DNA of 64,000 nucleotides, taken from the NCBI RefSeq assembly GCF_000744945.1, contig NZ_JQMX01000001.1, positions 806,001 to 870,000 of the forward strand, in the 5' to 3' direction. The notes beneath the pieces are model-generated. The model saw only the letters and a list, made by a program, of their open reading frames with translations. It was not told the DNA's origin and ran no database searches. This DNA is from Carnobacterium maltaromaticum DSM 20342 (GTDB taxonomy: Bacteria; Bacillota; Bacilli; Lactobacillales; Carnobacteriaceae). Positions 1-9,237 of this stretch are shown here, piece by piece. The translations under genes and the position numbers were made by a program. Positions within the stretch are counted from its first letter, which is position 1; each line of letters begins with the position of its first letter.

Positions 1-240
1 TGCACGTAATCTAGTTAATTTGCCTTCTGGTAGATCTGGGTAATGATCGAATAAATAACGAGAAACCGTCAATTCTAATACTGCATCTCCTAAAAATTCA
101 ATTCGCTCATTATCTTGAATGTGACAATCCCTGTGCTCATTCACATATGATGAATGGGTAAATGCTTCTTCTAAATAAGATAAATTTCGAAATGTAATTC
201 CAAATTTATCTTTTAATTCTTTTAAAAATAGTTCGTTCAT
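1..240 (-). CDS. rnc: Ribonuclease III, N-terminal part (cut by window edge)
   Basis: The first 80 residues of RNase III, which cuts double-stranded RNA in rRNA maturation and mRNA decay. The family signature [13 protein letters not shown] is visible near residues 43-55 and carries the acidic metal-binding residues. The ATG at 240 has a good AAGGAG ribosome site about 8 bases upstream. The rest of the catalytic domain and the C-terminal dsRNA-binding domain lie beyond the left edge. It lies downstream of acpP on the same strand, as in many Firmicutes, but a terminator separates the two, so it may have its own promoter. Confidence 0.95.
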   Translation of the reverse strand, partial: MNELFLKELKDKFGITFRNLSYLEEAFTHSSYVNEHRDCHIQDNERIEFLGDAVLELTVSRYLFDHYPDLPEGKLTRLRA

Positions 241-442
241 TATGTCGCTCCTTTCGATCAGTCATTCAGACTTCTCCTATTATACTCGCTTTTAGCTAAA
301 AAATAAAATTTTTCACTAAAAAAGACTCCATACTTAACAAACACTACTACTAAAACAAATCCTAAGTGTAGTTATTATGTATTTATTAAAACCTTAATCT
401 TGTCTATTATATCACGTTCCTATTCTTTCCTCTATCCTATTT

Positions 443-488
443 AGAACAAAAAACAGATAGCTAGAATCAACTAAGACTCTGCTATCTG
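443..488 (-). terminator. Rho-independent terminator after acpP
   Basis: On the minus strand CAGATAGC (488-481) pairs with GCTATCTG (461-454) and a run of six T follows. It lies just past the acpP stop and separates acpP from rnc. Confidence 0.8.
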
Positions 489-507
489 ATCGTTTCTTTT
501 TTATTAA

Positions 508-750
508 TTAATTAAGATGAGCATCAATATATTTGACTGCATCGCCAACTGTTGTAATTTGTTCTGCATCTTCATCAGAGATTTCAGTACCAAAAACATC
601 TTCTAACTCCATTACAAGTTCAACGATGTCTAAAGAATCAGCTCCTAAATCATCTTTAAAAGTTAATTCAGTTGTAACTTTATCTTCATCCACACCAAAA
701 CGTTCAACAATAATTTTAGCTACTTTATCAAAAGTTTCATTTTGAGACAA
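508..750 (-). CDS. acpP: Acyl carrier protein
   Basis: An 80-residue acidic protein of the usual ACP size, the cytosolic carrier of growing acyl chains in fatty-acid synthesis. The phosphopantetheine site [10 protein letters not shown] is clear, with the modified serine at about residue 39. A ribosome site (GGAGG) lies just upstream of the ATG. plsX lies directly upstream on the same strand, so acyl-ACP supply and its use for phospholipid synthesis are next to each other. A strong terminator ends the unit. Confidence 0.97.
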   Translation of the reverse strand: MSQNETFDKVAKIIVERFGVDEDKVTTELTFKDDLGADSLDIVELVMELEDVFGTEISDEDAEQITTVGDAVKYIDAHLN

Positions 751-878
751 CTTCTACACCTCCGCGAGTTCATTTTAAAATACAGTTATTAAAATTGATA
801 GTCAGTATCACAATTATTTTACTGATAAGCAGAGCATTTGTCCACCTTTTTTTCTTTTTAGTTAAAAAAAGCCAGCTT

Positions 879-1919
879 TTACTCTGTTTCTTTTTTAGAT
901 TCAACTAAAATAGCTTCTGCTTCTGCCTTTGATTCAAAATAAGTGACTAAATCATCAATAACATGAGAATTTAGCATTTCATGGATTTGACGGATTGTAA
1001 AATAGACAGATTCTTTTTCAGTTGACCCGTGGGTTTTAACAACAGGTGCTTTCACGCCAAATAATACAGCTCCACCATATCTTGAATAGTCTAATTTATC
1101 TTTCATTTCAGAAAGACTGCCTTTCAATAAAGCTCCGCCTAATTTCCCCTTAATCCCACTATCATAAACAGCATTTTTCAATAGTTTCATCATAGACATA
1201 GCCGTTCCTTCAATTGTTTTCAAGACTGCATTTCCAGTAAAACCATCTGTTACAACGACATCAGCCACACCATTTAATAGTTCACGAGCTTCAACATTGC
1301 CAATAAAATTAATTTCTTTTTCTGCTGCTAATAGTGCATAAGCACGTTTAGTTACATCGTTCCCTTTGTTCTCTTCAGTTCCATTATTCAATAAACCGAC
1401 AGATGGGTTTTCTACACCACGAACAAATTTCGCATAGTAACTAGCTAAAATCGCATACTGAAGAATATTTTCTGGTTTTGTATCGGCATTTGCTCCAACG
1501 TCCATTAAGTTAAACACTTGATTTGCTCCTGTAACAACGGGTAACGTCGGCATCAATCCTGGACGGTCGATTCCTTTAATACGTCCAATAATTAATAAAC
1601 CTGCTGTTAATAAAGCCCCAGTATTTCCTGCTGAAAAGAGAGCATCCGCTTCTTTATTTTTAACTGCCTGAGCGGCTAAAATCATAGAAGCATTTTTTTT
1701 ACGTCTAACTGCTCTGACTGGATCATCATCACTATTAATTTTTTCATCTGTATGAACAATTTTAATATTCGTTTCATCTGTTAGATACGTACGAATCGCG
1801 TCTTCTTTACCAAATAAAATAAATTCTACATCGTGAAATTCTTTGGCTGCCATCATGACACCTTCAACGATTGCTTGGGGAGCGTTATCGCCACCCATTG
1901 CGTCTACTGCAATTCTCAC
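879..1919 (-). CDS. plsX: Phosphate acyltransferase PlsX
   Basis: 346 residues, full length for PlsX, which converts acyl-ACP to acyl-phosphate, the donor for PlsY in phosphatidic-acid synthesis. The N-terminus [14 protein letters not shown] is the family hallmark and [15 protein letters not shown] a conserved internal block. The start codon is GTG at 1919, supported by an AGGAGG ribosome site 8 bases upstream. It sits between recG and acpP, the order known from Bacillus and Enterococcus. FakA and a FakB-type protein, which make acyl-phosphate from free fatty acids, are also in this window. Confidence 0.97.
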   Translation of the reverse strand: MRIAVDAMGGDNAPQAIVEGVMMAAKEFHDVEFILFGKEDAIRTYLTDETNIKIVHTDEKINSDDDPVRAVRRKKNASMILAAQAVKNKEADALFSAGNTGALLTAGLLIIGRIKGIDRPGLMPTLPVVTGANQVFNLMDVGANADTKPENILQYAILASYYAKFVRGVENPSVGLLNNGTEENKGNDVTKRAYALLAAEKEINFIGNVEARELLNGVADVVVTDGFTGNAVLKTIEGTAMSMMKLLKNAVYDSGIKGKLGGALLKGSLSEMKDKLDYSRYGGAVLFGVKAPVVKTHGSTEKESVYFTIRQIHEMLNSHVIDDLVTYFESKAEAEAILVESKKETE

Positions 1920-2018
1920 TTTTTTTGCCTCCTAATCTCTCACTTACTCTTCTATTATCGCATATTTTCAAATGATGTGAAACCTAAAAAATGCAAATCA
2001 AGGTTTCGCTACTCTCTG

Positions 2019-4070
2019 TTAATCAAAATCTAATGCGCTCATATTTTCTAAACCAACTTCACGTCGCAAAGCAGCATAATTAGGATTATCAAAGAAGTCA
2101 GTTTGATTAATTAAAGCAGCCGCCTCTTTTCTAGCAGCTTCTAATGCTCCAAAATCTCCCACTATATCGCCGACTTTAAAATCTGGTAAACCAGATTGTT
2201 TGTTCCCAAATAAATCACCTGGTCCACGTAATTCTAAATCTTTTTCACTTAAAACAAAACCATCTGTTGTTTCTGTCATAATTTTCATCCGCTCAATCCC
2301 AGTGTCATTTTTAGGATTAGCAACTAAGATACAATAAGATTCTTTCGATCCTCGTCCAACACGTCCACGTAATTGATGAAGTTGTGAGAGTCCAAAGCGA
2401 TCCGCATCATAAATGACCATCGTTGTTGCATTTGGTACATTTACCCCTACTTCAATGACGGTTGTCGAAACAAGAACTTGTATCTCATTATTTTTAAACG
2501 ATTCCATAATCGCATCTTTTTCTGCAGCCTTCATCTTACCGTGAAGCAACCCGACAGTAAAATTTTTCGGGCCATAATAAAGGCACAATTTTTCGTAAAT
2601 ATCCGTAGCATTTTTTACATCAAGACTTTCTGATTCTTCAATTAATGGACAAATCACATAGGCTTGAGAACCTTTATGAAGTTGGGTTTCAATGAAGGAT
2701 AAGGTATGCTCAAAGTTTTTCGGTCTCGTCCATGTTGTTTCAATTGGAATCCTGCCAGCGGGTAACTCATCAATAATGGAAACATCCATCTCACCATAAG
2801 CTGTAATCGCCAATGTCCGAGGAATCGGTGTCGCAGTCATAAATAAGACATCTGGATGCGTCCCTTTTTCACGAAGTATTTTCCGTTGATTGACTCCAAA
2901 GCGATGTTGCTCGTCTGTAATCACTAAACCTAATTTAGCAAAATGGACATCTTCTTGAATCAAAGCATGGGTTCCAATAATAACATCAAGCTCACCTGAA
3001 GCTAGTTGCTCTAAAATTTCTCGCCGTTCCTTAGTTTTTGTCGCCCCAGTTAAAAGCGCGACTTTCACCTCTAGAGGATCAAATAGTTGATCTAAACTTT
3101 CCATGTGCTGCTCTGCTAAAATACCGGTTGGCACCATTAAAGCCCCTTGGAATCCAGCATTGACTGTTGCAAATAAAGCAATAGCTGCGACAATCGTCTT
3201 TCCACTCCCCACATCACCTTGTAACAAGCGATGCATATGTAAAGACTGTCGCAAATCACTACAAATTTCATTGACTACACGCTTTTGAGCCTTGGTTAAT
3301 TCAAAGGGCAGACTTTGAATAAAACGTCTTAAATCAGCAACCTCATATAAAATCGCTGTCCCTCGACCACTAGCTTTTTCTTGCTTTCGTAAGACTTGCA
3401 TTTTCATTTGGAAAACTAAGAATTCCTCAAAAACAACTTCTCGTCTCGCTTGAATTGTTTGCTCTTCCGCTGTTGGGAAATGCATCGCATAAATAGCTTC
3501 TCGATGACTAATTAAACGATATTTCTCTCGCAAATAGTTTGGAATAATTTCTGGGATAACATCTTGATAACGTTCATAAGCCTGTTCAACTAATTGAAAA
3601 ATTGTTTTTTGTTTTATCCCTTTATTTCCATTATAGATGGACTCAAAGTTACTGGCTTCCTGCTCTGTTGCAATACCTAGTATTTTAATTCCAGTTAAGC
3701 TTTTCCGCTTGCCATCCCATTTTCCAAAAACGGCAAGCTCCTCTCCAGCAACTATTTTACTTTTCAAATAGGGCTGATTAAAAAAAGAAACCGCAATAAC
3801 AGCGTGGTCAATCACTAAACGGAATACTAGACGATTTTTTTTCGGTCCAAAACGTGTCAATACAGCCTCGGAAACCACATCACCTTTTAATGTAACTTTT
3901 TCTTGGTCTTCAATCTCCGTCAAATCCTTGACTTGAATATCTTCATAACGAAACGGATAGTGAGACAAGATATCTAAAATTGTATAAATGCCTAATTGAT
4001 GTAACGCTTCTAATCGTTTTGGTCCGACTTGCGGTAAAAGCTCAATTGGATCATAAATTGATTTTCCCAT
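2019..4070 (-). CDS. recG: ATP-dependent DNA helicase RecG
   Basis: 683 residues, the usual length of RecG, the branch-migrating helicase that remodels stalled forks and Holliday junctions. An N-terminal wedge/OB region (about residues 1-230) is followed by two helicase lobes. Walker A is GDVGSGKT, the Walker B variant is DEQHRFG, motif III is TATPIPRT and the late motif QLRGRVGRG is present. It starts four bases downstream of the sdaAA stop with no room for a promoter, so it is probably cotranscribed with sdaAA and perhaps reads on into plsX. Confidence 0.97.
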   Translation of the reverse strand: MGKSIYDPIELLPQVGPKRLEALHQLGIYTILDILSHYPFRYEDIQVKDLTEIEDQEKVTLKGDVVSEAVLTRFGPKKNRLVFRLVIDHAVIAVSFFNQPYLKSKIVAGEELAVFGKWDGKRKSLTGIKILGIATEQEASNFESIYNGNKGIKQKTIFQLVEQAYERYQDVIPEIIPNYLREKYRLISHREAIYAMHFPTAEEQTIQARREVVFEEFLVFQMKMQVLRKQEKASGRGTAILYEVADLRRFIQSLPFELTKAQKRVVNEICSDLRQSLHMHRLLQGDVGSGKTIVAAIALFATVNAGFQGALMVPTGILAEQHMESLDQLFDPLEVKVALLTGATKTKERREILEQLASGELDVIIGTHALIQEDVHFAKLGLVITDEQHRFGVNQRKILREKGTHPDVLFMTATPIPRTLAITAYGEMDVSIIDELPAGRIPIETTWTRPKNFEHTLSFIETQLHKGSQAYVICPLIEESESLDVKNATDIYEKLCLYYGPKNFTVGLLHGKMKAAEKDAIMESFKNNEIQVLVSTTVIEVGVNVPNATTMVIYDADRFGLSQLHQLRGRVGRGSKESYCILVANPKNDTGIERMKIMTETTDGFVLSEKDLELRGPGDLFGNKQSGLPDFKVGDIVGDFGALEAARKEAAALINQTDFFDNPNYAALRREVGLENMSALDFD

Positions 4071-4074
4071 TTAT

Positions 4075-4947
4075 CTATACAGATTGACCAAAGATACGCA
4101 TTTTAATTTCACGTCCTGTTGGCGTATCTGCCAACCCTCCTTCTGCCGTTTCTTTAAAGATGCTAGGCATTTGTCTGCCAACTTTATACATTGCCTCAAT
4201 GACTTCATCAGTTGGAATGACACTGGTGATTCCAGCTAAAGCCATATCCGCCGAAATCATAGCTTGAGAAGCACCTAATGCATTTCGTTTTACACAGGGA
4301 ACTTCAACTAAACCGGCAACAGGGTCACAAATAAGCCCCATCATATTTTTTAATACCATCGCAATCGCTGCGCTACACATTTCTGGAGTTCCTCCTGCAG
4401 CATCCACAAGAGCTGCACTGGCAATCGCACTGGCACTACCAATTTCAGCCTGGCAGCCACCTTCTGCCCCACTAATAGAAGCATTATTCGCAATTACTAA
4501 ACCAAATGCACCCGCTACAAATAAAAAACGCACCATTGCATCACGATCTAAATCTAAACGATCTTTAGCCGCAAACAAGACTCCAGGTACAACTCCAGCA
4601 CTACCAGCAGTTGGTGTCGCACAAATTAACCCCATTGCCGCATTCACTTCATTCGTAGCAATCGCATTTTGAACGGCAATTAAAATCGTTTCTCCACTTA
4701 AAAAATTCCCCTTGGCTAAGTAAGCTTCTAATTTAGTCGCATCTCCACCTGTTAAACCAGTAGCCGAGGTAACCCCAGCAGTGCCTTTTTTAGCAGCATT
4801 TTCCATGACACTTAGTTGTTGTTCCATTTTTTTGATGACTTCGTGGCGTGGCATTCTTGTTGTTTGACATTCTAATTGAATCATCACCTCAGCAATACTT
4901 CCAACTTGATTCGCTTCTGTAACTAATTCACTGACTGATTGAAACAT
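4075..4947 (-). CDS. sdaAA: L-serine dehydratase, iron-sulfur alpha subunit
   Basis: 290 residues. The catalytic half of the two-subunit Fe-S serine deaminase that turns L-serine into pyruvate and ammonia. Cysteines expected to hold the 4Fe-4S cluster are seen in GLICATPTAG, GGCQAEIG and CDPVAGLVEVPC. The partner subunit sdaAB lies upstream, but the two are separated by about 200 bases holding a terminator and a good promoter (5037-5065), so the subunits may not share one transcript. The ATG at 4947 follows an AAGGAG ribosome site. Confidence 0.95.
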   Translation of the reverse strand: MFQSVSELVTEANQVGSIAEVMIQLECQTTRMPRHEVIKKMEQQLSVMENAAKKGTAGVTSATGLTGGDATKLEAYLAKGNFLSGETILIAVQNAIATNEVNAAMGLICATPTAGSAGVVPGVLFAAKDRLDLDRDAMVRFLFVAGAFGLVIANNASISGAEGGCQAEIGSASAIASAALVDAAGGTPEMCSAAIAMVLKNMMGLICDPVAGLVEVPCVKRNALGASQAMISADMALAGITSVIPTDEVIEAMYKVGRQMPSIFKETAEGGLADTPTGREIKMRIFGQSV

Positions 4948-5036
4948 CTTTCATTTCTCCTTTATGATAAAACGAACGTATCCGTTGTCTATTTACTTTT
5001 TGATTTCTTTAGAGAAATTATATCTTCTTTTCCAAA

Positions 5037-5065
5037 ATTATCCTAGTCTAGTTGTCTAAATTCAA
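5037..5065 (-). promoter_or_regulatory. Sigma-A type promoter of sdaAA
   Basis: Minus strand -35 TTGAAT (5065-5060) and -10 GATAAT (5042-5037), exactly 17 bases apart and about 90 bases upstream of the sdaAA start. Confidence 0.6.
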
Positions 5066-5103
5066 GACTTTCTTTTCAAACTCTCATTCTTTATGAGTAT
5101 AGC

Positions 5104-5140
5104 TAAAAAGCGAAACAAAATTAGACTTTGCTCCGCTTTC
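5104..5140 (-). terminator. Terminator after sdaAB
   Basis: On the minus strand AAGCGGAGCAAA pairs imperfectly with TTTGTTTCGCTT across a short loop, followed by TTT. It lies 8 bases past the sdaAB stop. Confidence 0.65.
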
Positions 5141-5147
5141 TATCTGC

Positions 5148-5813
5148 TTATTTAAAGAAACTAGCCTGCTTAATATGCTCAACTTGTTTTAATTCAGCTA
5201 AGGTTTCTCCAACTTCATATTGGTCTACCTCAATCATCATGATTGCTTGTTGCCCTTTTGATTCTCTAGAAACTGTCATAGTTCCAATATTAATTGCCTT
5301 TTCAGCTAAAATATTTGAAACTTGAGCAATCATTCCAGGAACATCTTGATGCACAATTAAAAAGGTTGGTTGGTTTTCTTCCAATTGAATTTTGAACCCA
5401 TTAACTTCCGAAATTTGAATTTTTCCTCCTCCAATTGAAATACCAACAACAGACAAAGATTTTTCTGGAGTTGATACGACCAATTTGACAGAGTTTGGAT
5501 GTTCAGCTTTCTCGTTTGTGGGAATGAAATTGATTTCAATGCCTAATTCTTTGGCAATCTCAATGGAATCCGCTAACCGTTCATCCGCTGGATCCATCCC
5601 TAAAAGTCCACCAACTAAAGCTATATCAGTGCCGTGACCTCGATAGGTTTTTGCAAAAGATTCATACAAAAAAATGTCAACTTTAGCTGGTGTGGCACCA
5701 AATATTTTCTGAACGACTTTTCCAATTCTGGCTGCTCCAGCAGTATGAGAACTGCTAGGACCAACCATTACTGGACCAATAATATCAAAAACACTGTGAT
5801 AACGTTGTGCCAT
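5148..5813 (-). CDS. sdaAB: L-serine dehydratase, iron-sulfur beta subunit
   Basis: 221 residues, normal for the beta subunit. The N-terminal SDH-beta domain shows the PVMVGPSSSHTAGAAR block (about residues 14-29). A C-terminal ACT-type domain (about 148-221), beginning PTFLIVHQDVPGMIAQVSN, probably senses an amino acid. It works with SdaAA. fakA lies 40 bases upstream on the same strand. A hairpin with a T tract just after the stop separates it from sdaAA. Confidence 0.95.
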   Translation of the reverse strand: MAQRYHSVFDIIGPVMVGPSSSHTAGAARIGKVVQKIFGATPAKVDIFLYESFAKTYRGHGTDIALVGGLLGMDPADERLADSIEIAKELGIEINFIPTNEKAEHPNSVKLVVSTPEKSLSVVGISIGGGKIQISEVNGFKIQLEENQPTFLIVHQDVPGMIAQVSNILAEKAINIGTMTVSRESKGQQAIMMIEVDQYEVGETLAELKQVEHIKQASFFK

Positions 5814-5853
5814 TTATTTTCCTACTTTCTAAAAACCATTTACGCCTTAGACT

Positions 5854-7521
5854 TTACTCAACAGATAAGATATATGGGTAAACGGGTTGATTGCCTTCAT
5901 GAATTTCAACTTCAACATCTTCAAATTCAGCTTCAATCGTTTCTGCAACTTCTTTAGCTTCATTCATGTCTCCATCTTCACCAAGAATAATGGTTACAAT
6001 TTCACTATCCTCAGAAATCATCGCTTGTAAAGTTTCAACTGCAACCTGTTTGCGACTTGTTTCTGAGAATTTAATTTTGCCTTCAATAATTCCCATATAG
6101 TCATCTTTTTTAATCGTCACACCATCAATTGCTGTGTCTCGAACTGCAATTGTAACTTGTCCACTAACAACATTATCTAATTCAGCTGTCATTTCTGCTT
6201 TGTTTGTTTCCAAATCATTGCTACTATTAAAGGCTAACATCGCTGTCATCCCTTGAGAAATAGTTTTACTTGGCACCACAACAACTGGAGTATCACTAAC
6301 TTCTGCTGCTTGATCTGCAGCCATGAAGATATTTTTATTATTTGGTAAAATAATTACTTTTTCTGCATGAACTTCAGCAACTGCTTTTAAAATATCTTCT
6401 GTGCTAGGGTTCATTGTTTGTCCACCACTAATAACATAGTGAGCACCTAAACTCTTAAATAGTTCTTGAACACCTTCACCAGCAGCAATCGCAATAATAC
6501 CATAAGGGATTTTCTCAACTGGCTTCGCTTCTTTTTCATGGTCTAAAATAGTTTCATGTTGAAGACGCATATTATCCACTTTAATTTTCATTAATGAACC
6601 AAATTTTTGGCCATAATTCATTACTTCACCTGGATGCTCTGTATGAACATGAACTTTAATAATTTCATCATCAGCAACAACTAATAAAGAATCGCCAATA
6701 TCATTTAAATGGTTACGGAAAGTATCGTAGTCAAATTCACTATCAACTGTTTCACCATCGCCAATATGAACCATAATTTCAGTACAATAGCCATATTTAA
6801 TATCTTCAGTTGCAATATGATTTGAAACGCTGCGATGATGTTCTGCATTGACCATTTCTGTCATTTGCTTTTCATTTGGCTGTTGATAATCTTCTTCAAC
6901 AATATTTCCAGATAACGCTTCTAAAAAGCCTTCATAGACAAATAAAAGTCCTTGCCCACCACTATCTACAACGCCAACTTCCTTAAGTACAGGGAGCAAA
7001 TCAGGTGTTTTAGCTAATGACTTTTTAGCGCCTCGAACAACAGCTTCCATTACTACAACTAAATCATCTGTATCTTTAGCTTTCTTCTCACCAGCTTTAG
7101 CAGATTCACGAGCAACGGTTAAAATAGTTCCTTCAACAGGTTTCATAACCGCTTTATAAGCCGTTTCAACTCCACTTGTAAAAGCTGCAGCAAATTCTTT
7201 TGCTGTTAATGTTTCCTTGCCTACTATTGATTTAGAAAATCCTCTAAATAATTGCGACAAAATAACACCAGAATTTCCGCGTGCTCCCATTAATAAACCT
7301 TTAGATAGAGCATTAGCTAATTCTCCTACGCTATCTGATGTTGAAGAATTTACTGCTTTTGCTCCACTTGTCATAGATAAGTTCATATTTGTTCCAGTAT
7401 CGCCGTCTGGCACTGGGAATACATTTAATGAATTGACAAACTCAGCATTTTTAGTTAAACGTTTGGCACCAATTGCCACCATTGCCTGAAATTGGTTACC
7501 TTCTAATTTTGTTACTTCCAC
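5854..7521 (-). CDS. fakA: Fatty-acid kinase ATP-binding subunit FakA (DAK/YloV family)
   Basis: 555 residues with the FakA layout: an N-terminal DhaL nucleotide-binding domain (about 1-200) with VPDGDTGTNMNLSM and GARGNSGVILSQL, a middle domain, and a C-terminal DegV-related region. In characterised Firmicutes FakA phosphorylates fatty acids that are bound to a FakB protein of the DegV family. A DegV gene is present at 24187-25056, so both partner types are in this window. It follows asp23 by about 58 bases on the same strand, the usual yloU-yloV pairing. The start has a GGAGG-type site. Confidence 0.93.
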   Translation of the reverse strand: MEVTKLEGNQFQAMVAIGAKRLTKNAEFVNSLNVFPVPDGDTGTNMNLSMTSGAKAVNSSTSDSVGELANALSKGLLMGARGNSGVILSQLFRGFSKSIVGKETLTAKEFAAAFTSGVETAYKAVMKPVEGTILTVARESAKAGEKKAKDTDDLVVVMEAVVRGAKKSLAKTPDLLPVLKEVGVVDSGGQGLLFVYEGFLEALSGNIVEEDYQQPNEKQMTEMVNAEHHRSVSNHIATEDIKYGYCTEIMVHIGDGETVDSEFDYDTFRNHLNDIGDSLLVVADDEIIKVHVHTEHPGEVMNYGQKFGSLMKIKVDNMRLQHETILDHEKEAKPVEKIPYGIIAIAAGEGVQELFKSLGAHYVISGGQTMNPSTEDILKAVAEVHAEKVIILPNNKNIFMAADQAAEVSDTPVVVVPSKTISQGMTAMLAFNSSNDLETNKAEMTAELDNVVSGQVTIAVRDTAIDGVTIKKDDYMGIIEGKIKFSETSRKQVAVETLQAMISEDSEIVTIILGEDGDMNEAKEVAETIEAEFEDVEVEIHEGNQPVYPYILSVE

Positions 7522-7579
7522 CGATATTTTCCTCCTTGGTCACTCTATTTAGCTGAGTGACAATGACTATTGTTTTTAA

Positions 7580-7942
7580 TTAGTCTTGCATGACGCGAAC
7601 GCCTTGAACATATACATTAACAGTATTTGCAGAAACGCCTAACATTGTTTCCAAATTGTATTTTACTTTTTCTTGCACGTTACGGCAAACTTCAGAAATT
7701 TTTGTTCCATAGCTAACAATAATAAAAACATCAACAGCTACGCCATTTTCTTCTTGTCTTACAACTGCCCCACGTGAATAGTTTTCTTTTTTTAGTATAT
7801 CGTTTAAATTATCACGAATTTGGTTTTTACTTGCCATTCCTACAATACCGTAAATATCTGTTGCTGCGCCACCAACAACGGTTGCAATGACGTCATTTGT
7901 AATATCGATTGTTCCAAATTGTGTTTTGATTTTAACTGCCAT
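7580..7942 (-). CDS. Asp23/Gls24 family envelope-stress protein (YloU-like)
   Basis: 120 residues, one Asp23 domain (DUF322). Members are small cytoplasmic proteins that gather at the membrane and are linked to cell-envelope and alkaline stress. Features are the start AVKIKTQFGTIDITNDVIATV, the glycine-rich turn GAATDIYGIVGMASK and the VDVFIIVSYGTKI strand. The ribosome site AAGGAGG precedes the ATG. It stands in front of fakA as in many Firmicutes and diverges from rpmB. The exact role of this paralogue is not visible from the sequence. Confidence 0.9.
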   Translation of the reverse strand: MAVKIKTQFGTIDITNDVIATVVGGAATDIYGIVGMASKNQIRDNLNDILKKENYSRGAVVRQEENGVAVDVFIIVSYGTKISEVCRNVQEKVKYNLETMLGVSANTVNVYVQGVRVMQD

Positions 7943-8294
7943 GTTAAAAATCCTCCTTTTGACTCATAGGCCATAAATTACTATTCTATATTTTATCATA
8001 GCTATCTGGTTTTTAAAAGGATAATCGCCGAAACAACTCGATACTCTTATCTTTTTGTCATTTTACTTCACACTATGTAAATAGAAAAAGATTATTTCCA
8101 ATCCTTTATTTATCTGTTTTCTTCTATTATTATAATCTCTATCTTAATCTAGCTACTTCTAGAGAATGCAAAAAAAGCTGTCAAGTAAAAATACTTGAAA
8201 GAAAACTATTGCAAAGTTACGCTAATTATGATAAATTATTGAAGTATGAGTATTGAAGCTTTGCTTCGAGATATCGGCAAAGGAGGAAAGAATA
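7943..8294. other. Divergent intergenic region asp23 / rpmB
   Basis: 352 bases without a gene. The right end holds the rpmB promoter and a leader with two small hairpins (GAAGC/GCTTC near 8255, and TTTGC/GCAAA reaching the ribosome site), so rpmB translation might be modulated. I could not pin down the asp23 promoter with confidence. Confidence 0.5.
8209..8237 (+). promoter_or_regulatory. Probable rpmB promoter
   Basis: -35 TTGCAA (8209-8214) and -10 TAAATT (8232-8237), 17-base spacer, about 58 bases before the rpmB ATG. The -10 is only a moderate match. Confidence 0.4.
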
Positions 8295-8483
8295 ATGGCA
8301 AAAGAATGTGTAATTACTGGCCGTAAGAGTAAAAGTGGAAACCGTCGCTCTCACGCAATGAACGCTAACAAACGTACTTGGAAAGCTAACTTACAAAAAG
8401 TTCGTATTTTAGTTGACGGCAAACCTAAAAAAGTTTGGGTTTCTGCTCGCGCACTTAAATCAGGTAAAGTTGAACGTGTTTAA
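8295..8483 (+). CDS. rpmB: 50S ribosomal protein L28
   Basis: 62 residues, the standard L28 length. It starts [20 protein letters not shown] and is rich in lysine and arginine, as expected for a large-subunit rRNA-binding protein. The ATG at 8295 is chosen over a longer frame because of the strong AAAGGAGG site about 8 bases upstream and the fit to the family start. It is a lone plus-strand gene among minus-strand housekeeping genes, with its own promoter and terminator. Confidence 0.98.
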   Translation: MAKECVITGRKSKSGNRRSHAMNANKRTWKANLQKVRILVDGKPKKVWVSARALKSGKVERV

Positions 8484-8497
8484 TCTAAATAAATGAG

Positions 8498-8532
8498 GAA
8501 CCTGGTCTTTTATAAACTAGGTTCTTTTTTTA
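8498..8532 (+). terminator. rpmB terminator
   Basis: AACCTGGT (8499-8506) pairs with ACTAGGTT (8516-8523, one G-T pair), followed by a T run. Confidence 0.85.
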
Positions 8533-8534
8533 TT

Positions 8535-8584
8535 AAAAAAGAGTTCACTCTAAGTATTTTCATACTTAAAGTGAACTCTTTTTG
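8535..8584. terminator. Bidirectional terminator between rpmB and thiN
   Basis: A long near-perfect inverted repeat: AAGAGTTCACT..TAAGTA pairs with TACTTAAAGTGAACTCTT. A T run on either side makes it usable from both strands, for the end of thiN and as a back-up for rpmB. Confidence 0.85.
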
Positions 8585-8586
8585 GT

Positions 8587-9237
8587 TTAATCAGTACTTT
8601 GAATGACAGCGATCACACCACTAGTAAAAGAAAAATGCCCCGTTTCACCAATAAATTCATTACTTGCTAACGAGGTTGGATAAAGGAAGTCAGCTTCGTC
8701 TAATCTATATTTTTGATCAACTAACGAAAGCTTTGTGACAGGCGTTAAACAAACAAAAGCTAAATAGCGCTTATCAGCTTCTTTTATTAACTCATAACTG
8801 CCTGGTAAATAAAATGATAGACTGTTCTGGCAATCGACCATTTTTATTTTAGCTGCATGTTTAATAAACCTTGGTTGAAGCACCATCCATAAATTAGCTA
8901 AAAAATGATCCAGTCGACCAGCAGTCCCACCATAAATAACAACTTCATCCGCTTTTAACTCATTTAAAGCTAAAGCAACAGCCATTTCTGTATCTGTTTC
9001 ATCTTTTTCTGCTGGTGAAATACGGACATCTGCAATTCGCTCTTTTAGAACAGCTAAATCAGCAGTTGAGATGGAATCAAAATCACCGACAGCCATTCGT
9101 GGAACAATGCCTTTTTCGATTAAACGTAATGCGCCTCGATCCACACCAATCCATTTCGTTTCTTGGTTTTCCAGCTGCATAAAATCTGGAATCATGTTTT
9201 CTGGTCCACCAACTAACAAAGCTACCCGTGTAGTCAT
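8587..9237 (-). CDS. thiN: Thiamine pyrophosphokinase
   Basis: 216 residues. Transfers pyrophosphate from ATP to thiamine, giving thiamine diphosphate in the cytosol. Family motifs are GVDRGALRLI, VGDFDSIS, the acidic DETDTEMAV block and GGTAGRLDHFLANL. The ATG abuts the rpe stop codon (TAA directly followed by ATG), so it is translationally linked to rpe. It ends the rsmB-stp-stk-rsgA-rpe-thiN series. A TPP riboswitch controls the thiamine transporter gene thiT at 31 kb, which makes the substrate available. Confidence 0.95.
   Translation of the reverse strand: MTTRVALLVGGPENMIPDFMQLENQETKWIGVDRGALRLIEKGIVPRMAVGDFDSISTADLAVLKERIADVRISPAEKDETDTEMAVALALNELKADEVVIYGGTAGRLDHFLANLWMVLQPRFIKHAAKIKMVDCQNSLSFYLPGSYELIKEADKRYLAFVCLTPVTKLSLVDQKYRLDEADFLYPTSLASNEFIGETGHFSFTSGVIAVIQSTD

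Noticed and set aside
8040..8252. Possible small RNA in the rpmB leader
   Set aside because: Only short weak hairpins are seen, and promoter and ribosome site of rpmB explain the region well enough.
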